From Pseudomonas sp. AL03 (GTDB lineage: Bacteria > Pseudomonadota > Gammaproteobacteria > Pseudomonadales > Pseudomonadaceae), in contig NZ_JASBRE010000021.1 in assembly GCF_029960815.1 (NCBI RefSeq), positions 37,821 through 101,820 of the forward strand: 64,000 nucleotides of DNA. The letters run 5' to 3'. Below the pieces are notes generated by a model. It saw only the letters and a program-made list of their open reading frames with translations, did no database searches and was not told where the DNA came from. Shown here in pieces: positions 62,781 through 64,000 of the stretch; the first letter of the stretch is position 1, and each line of letters begins with the position of its first letter. Made by a program: the position numbers and the translations under genes.

Positions 62781-64000
62781 TTAATTATCACCGGATGAGA
62801 TGTAAATGGCTTAGGGTTTCCACCTTTACTAAATTTTGTTTCCGAACCGTGCATATTTTCAAACAGTTGCGGATTTTCAGGGTCTTTTCTGTTCGGCTTA
62901 TATCCTCGCCCAACATTTTTATTCTCCCTTCTAACCACATTGTAGCCATTGACATCTTTTCCAGTGAATTGCGGAAGCCCTCGAACAACTCTTGTCATAT
63001 CATCGTTCAGCGTATGCATTTGCAAGTTCCAGCTTTTATATTGCGAGCTTAAGTTTCCTCTATTTTCTCTATGGGGAATCTTAGTTATAGGATCCGTACC
63101 GTCTACCGAGCGCTGTCGAATTACCGCATCAGGAACCTCGACACCATGCTTACCAATGGAATGCATTCCAGGGTACTTTCTCTCAAAACGCTCAACCCAA
63201 CGCTTAGCGATCTCCTCCTTAAGAACCTCAATCCGCTCCCGCCGCTGCTCACCCGTCAGCTTCGGCAGTTGCGGCTCACCCTCATCAACCTTAGCGCCAG
63301 CCGTATCATCCGGCGCCTGACACCCTGGCTTATTCGGCGGCGGACAATTCCCGCTCAACCCCAACGGATCAATCCACCCCGTCGGATTCGGCGTGTATTG
63401 ATACTGGTTCAGCCCGCCCGCCAACTTGATCGGGTCCGGCGTCAGGTACCGACCCACCTGCGGATCATAGTACCGATGCCGGTTGTAATGCAGGCCGCTC
63501 TCGGCATCAAAGTACTGCCCTTGAAACCGCAACGGCTGCTCGAGCTGTTCTCCCCCACCGAACGCCAGGCGCGTGACCTTGCCGTAGGCGTTGTATTTCG
63601 CCGACCAGACGATCTCGCCACCAAAATCGGTCAGTTCCTGCGGCGTGCCGAGGTGATCGAGTTGGTAATAGAACGGGCAGGCGTGGCGCGGGCCTTTGCC
63701 GTCGAGCATGGCCAGTGGGCGGAAGCTGCCCGGTTCGTAGACGTAGCTGCGGTAGTGCTCGCGGCTGCTTTCGGCGGCGAGGTTGTCGCCCTGCCAGAAG
63801 AACTCGGTGGTGTGGCCATCGACGGTTTTGGCGATGCGGCGGCCGAAGGCGTCGTAGCGGTAGCTTGAGCAACGACCGTCCGGGGTGGTGACGCCGATCA
63901 AGCGGTGTTGGCAGTCGTAGCGGTATTCGGTGACGAGTTTTTGCGCGGTGCCGCGGCGTTCGCGGATCAGGTTGCCGAAGGCGTCGTAGTCGTAGTGGCG
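62777..64000 (-). CDS. Rhs-family polymorphic toxin, C-terminal part (partial)
   Basis: The reading frame is open to the right edge, so the start lies outside. About 407 residues are visible: YD-repeat segments (RHYDYDAFGNLIRER, YRYDAFGRRIAKTVDG), then the conserved Rhs core end (YYQLDHLGTPQELTD, AYGKVT, LRFQGQYFDAESGLHYNRHRYYDPQVGRYLTPDPI) and the cleavage/junction motif WIDPLGL at about 63356-63376. After it come ~190 variable residues forming the toxin, ending GNPKPFTSHPVIIK, in markedly AT-richer DNA. I do not recognise the toxin fold. Rhs proteins are delivered by type VI secretion against competitors. Confidence 0.9.
   Translation of the reverse strand, partial: RHYDYDAFGNLIRERRGTAQKLVTEYRYDCQHRLIGVTTPDGRCSSYRYDAFGRRIAKTVDGHTTEFFWQGDNLAAESSREHYRSYVYEPGSFRPLAMLDGKGPRHACPFYYQLDHLGTPQELTDFGGEIVWSAKYNAYGKVTRLAFGGGEQLEQPLRFQGQYFDAESGLHYNRHRYYDPQVGRYLTPDPIKLAGGLNQYQYTPNPTGWIDPLGLSGNCPPPNKPGCQAPDDTAGAKVDEGEPQLPKLTGEQRRERIEVLKEEIAKRWVERFERKYPGMHSIGKHGVEVPDAVIRQRSVDGTDPITKIPHRENRGNLSSQYKSWNLQMHTLNDDMTRVVRGLPQFTGKDVNGYNVVRRENKNVGRGYKPNRKDPENPQLFENMHGSETKFSKGGNPKPFTSHPVIIK

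Overview
The window reads as a chromosomal segment of a fluorescent pseudomonad (Pseudomonas fluorescens group). Evidence: the pyoverdine genes pvdL and pvdS; Pseudomonas-type REP/REPIN elements and a short hairpin repeat (TTCCCACGCAGAGCGTGGGAA type); and gene order that, as far as I recall, parallels P. aeruginosa around sagS-ospR-gpx-msrB-alaA-htpX-tpm and around the GntR/ABC-transporter/prc block. Almost all of it is dense, GC-rich coding sequence. I see no tRNA or rRNA gene, no CRISPR array and no intact insertion sequence.

Layout. (1) 1-4.3 kb: pyoverdine. The start of pvdL (minus strand, running off the left edge), the sigma factor gene pvdS, and a pvdY-type acetyltransferase. Both minus-strand genes have TAAAT-N16-CGT-type iron-starvation promoters that PvdS would read. 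(2) 4.3-14.4 kb: a lone periplasmic binding protein, then atuR and atuABCDEF for citronellol/geraniol degradation through geranyl-CoA carboxylase, with two matching AtuR-type operators between atuR and atuA. (3) 14.4-31 kb: housekeeping and envelope genes: exonuclease, ppnP, a MOSC protein, cheV, a pseudo-Hpt protein beside a NarL-type two-component pair, a YegS lipid kinase, molybdenum cofactor genes moeA/moaB/mobA, a pseudouridine synthase, a Kef-type antiporter, an Amt transporter and an ElaB/YqjE-like trio. An IS110-like remnant beside a REP lies before dgt.

(4) 32.5-40.4 kb: a signalling block with a stand-alone receiver, a LuxR-type response regulator, a BvgS/EvgS-type hybrid kinase with two sensor domains, and a membrane HD-GYP protein with a large insertion in its catalytic domain. 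The last three are tightly packed and probably form one phosphorelay/c-di-GMP operon. (5) 40.4-49.1 kb: methionine sulfoxide repair (fRMsr, MsrB), a DUF815 ATPase, a SagS-like hybrid kinase, the OspR/glutathione peroxidase pair with a palindromic operator, alaA, htpX and tpm. (6) 49.2-56.4 kb: a LigB-type dioxygenase, then a GntR/UTRA regulator facing an operon of a binding protein, a phosphodiesterase-superfamily hydrolase, two permeases, an ATPase and a HAD phosphatase. Repeated GGTCTA sites lie between regulator and operon. The gene content suggests uptake and hydrolysis of an organophosphorus compound. (7) 56.4-61.6 kb: a quinone oxidoreductase, the tail-specific protease prc and an EAL-CBS-GGDEF protein. 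(8) 61.7-64 kb: a small Pseudomonas protein preceded by an apparently structured non-coding stretch, then an Rhs protein C-terminus with an unrecognised, AT-richer toxin domain and an overlapping immunity gene.

The best candidates for something undescribed are the 33-40 kb relay with its insertion-bearing HD-GYP enzyme, the Rhs toxin/immunity pair, the structured element at about 62.02-62.36 kb, the pseudo-Hpt protein, and the phosphatase-containing ABC transport operon.
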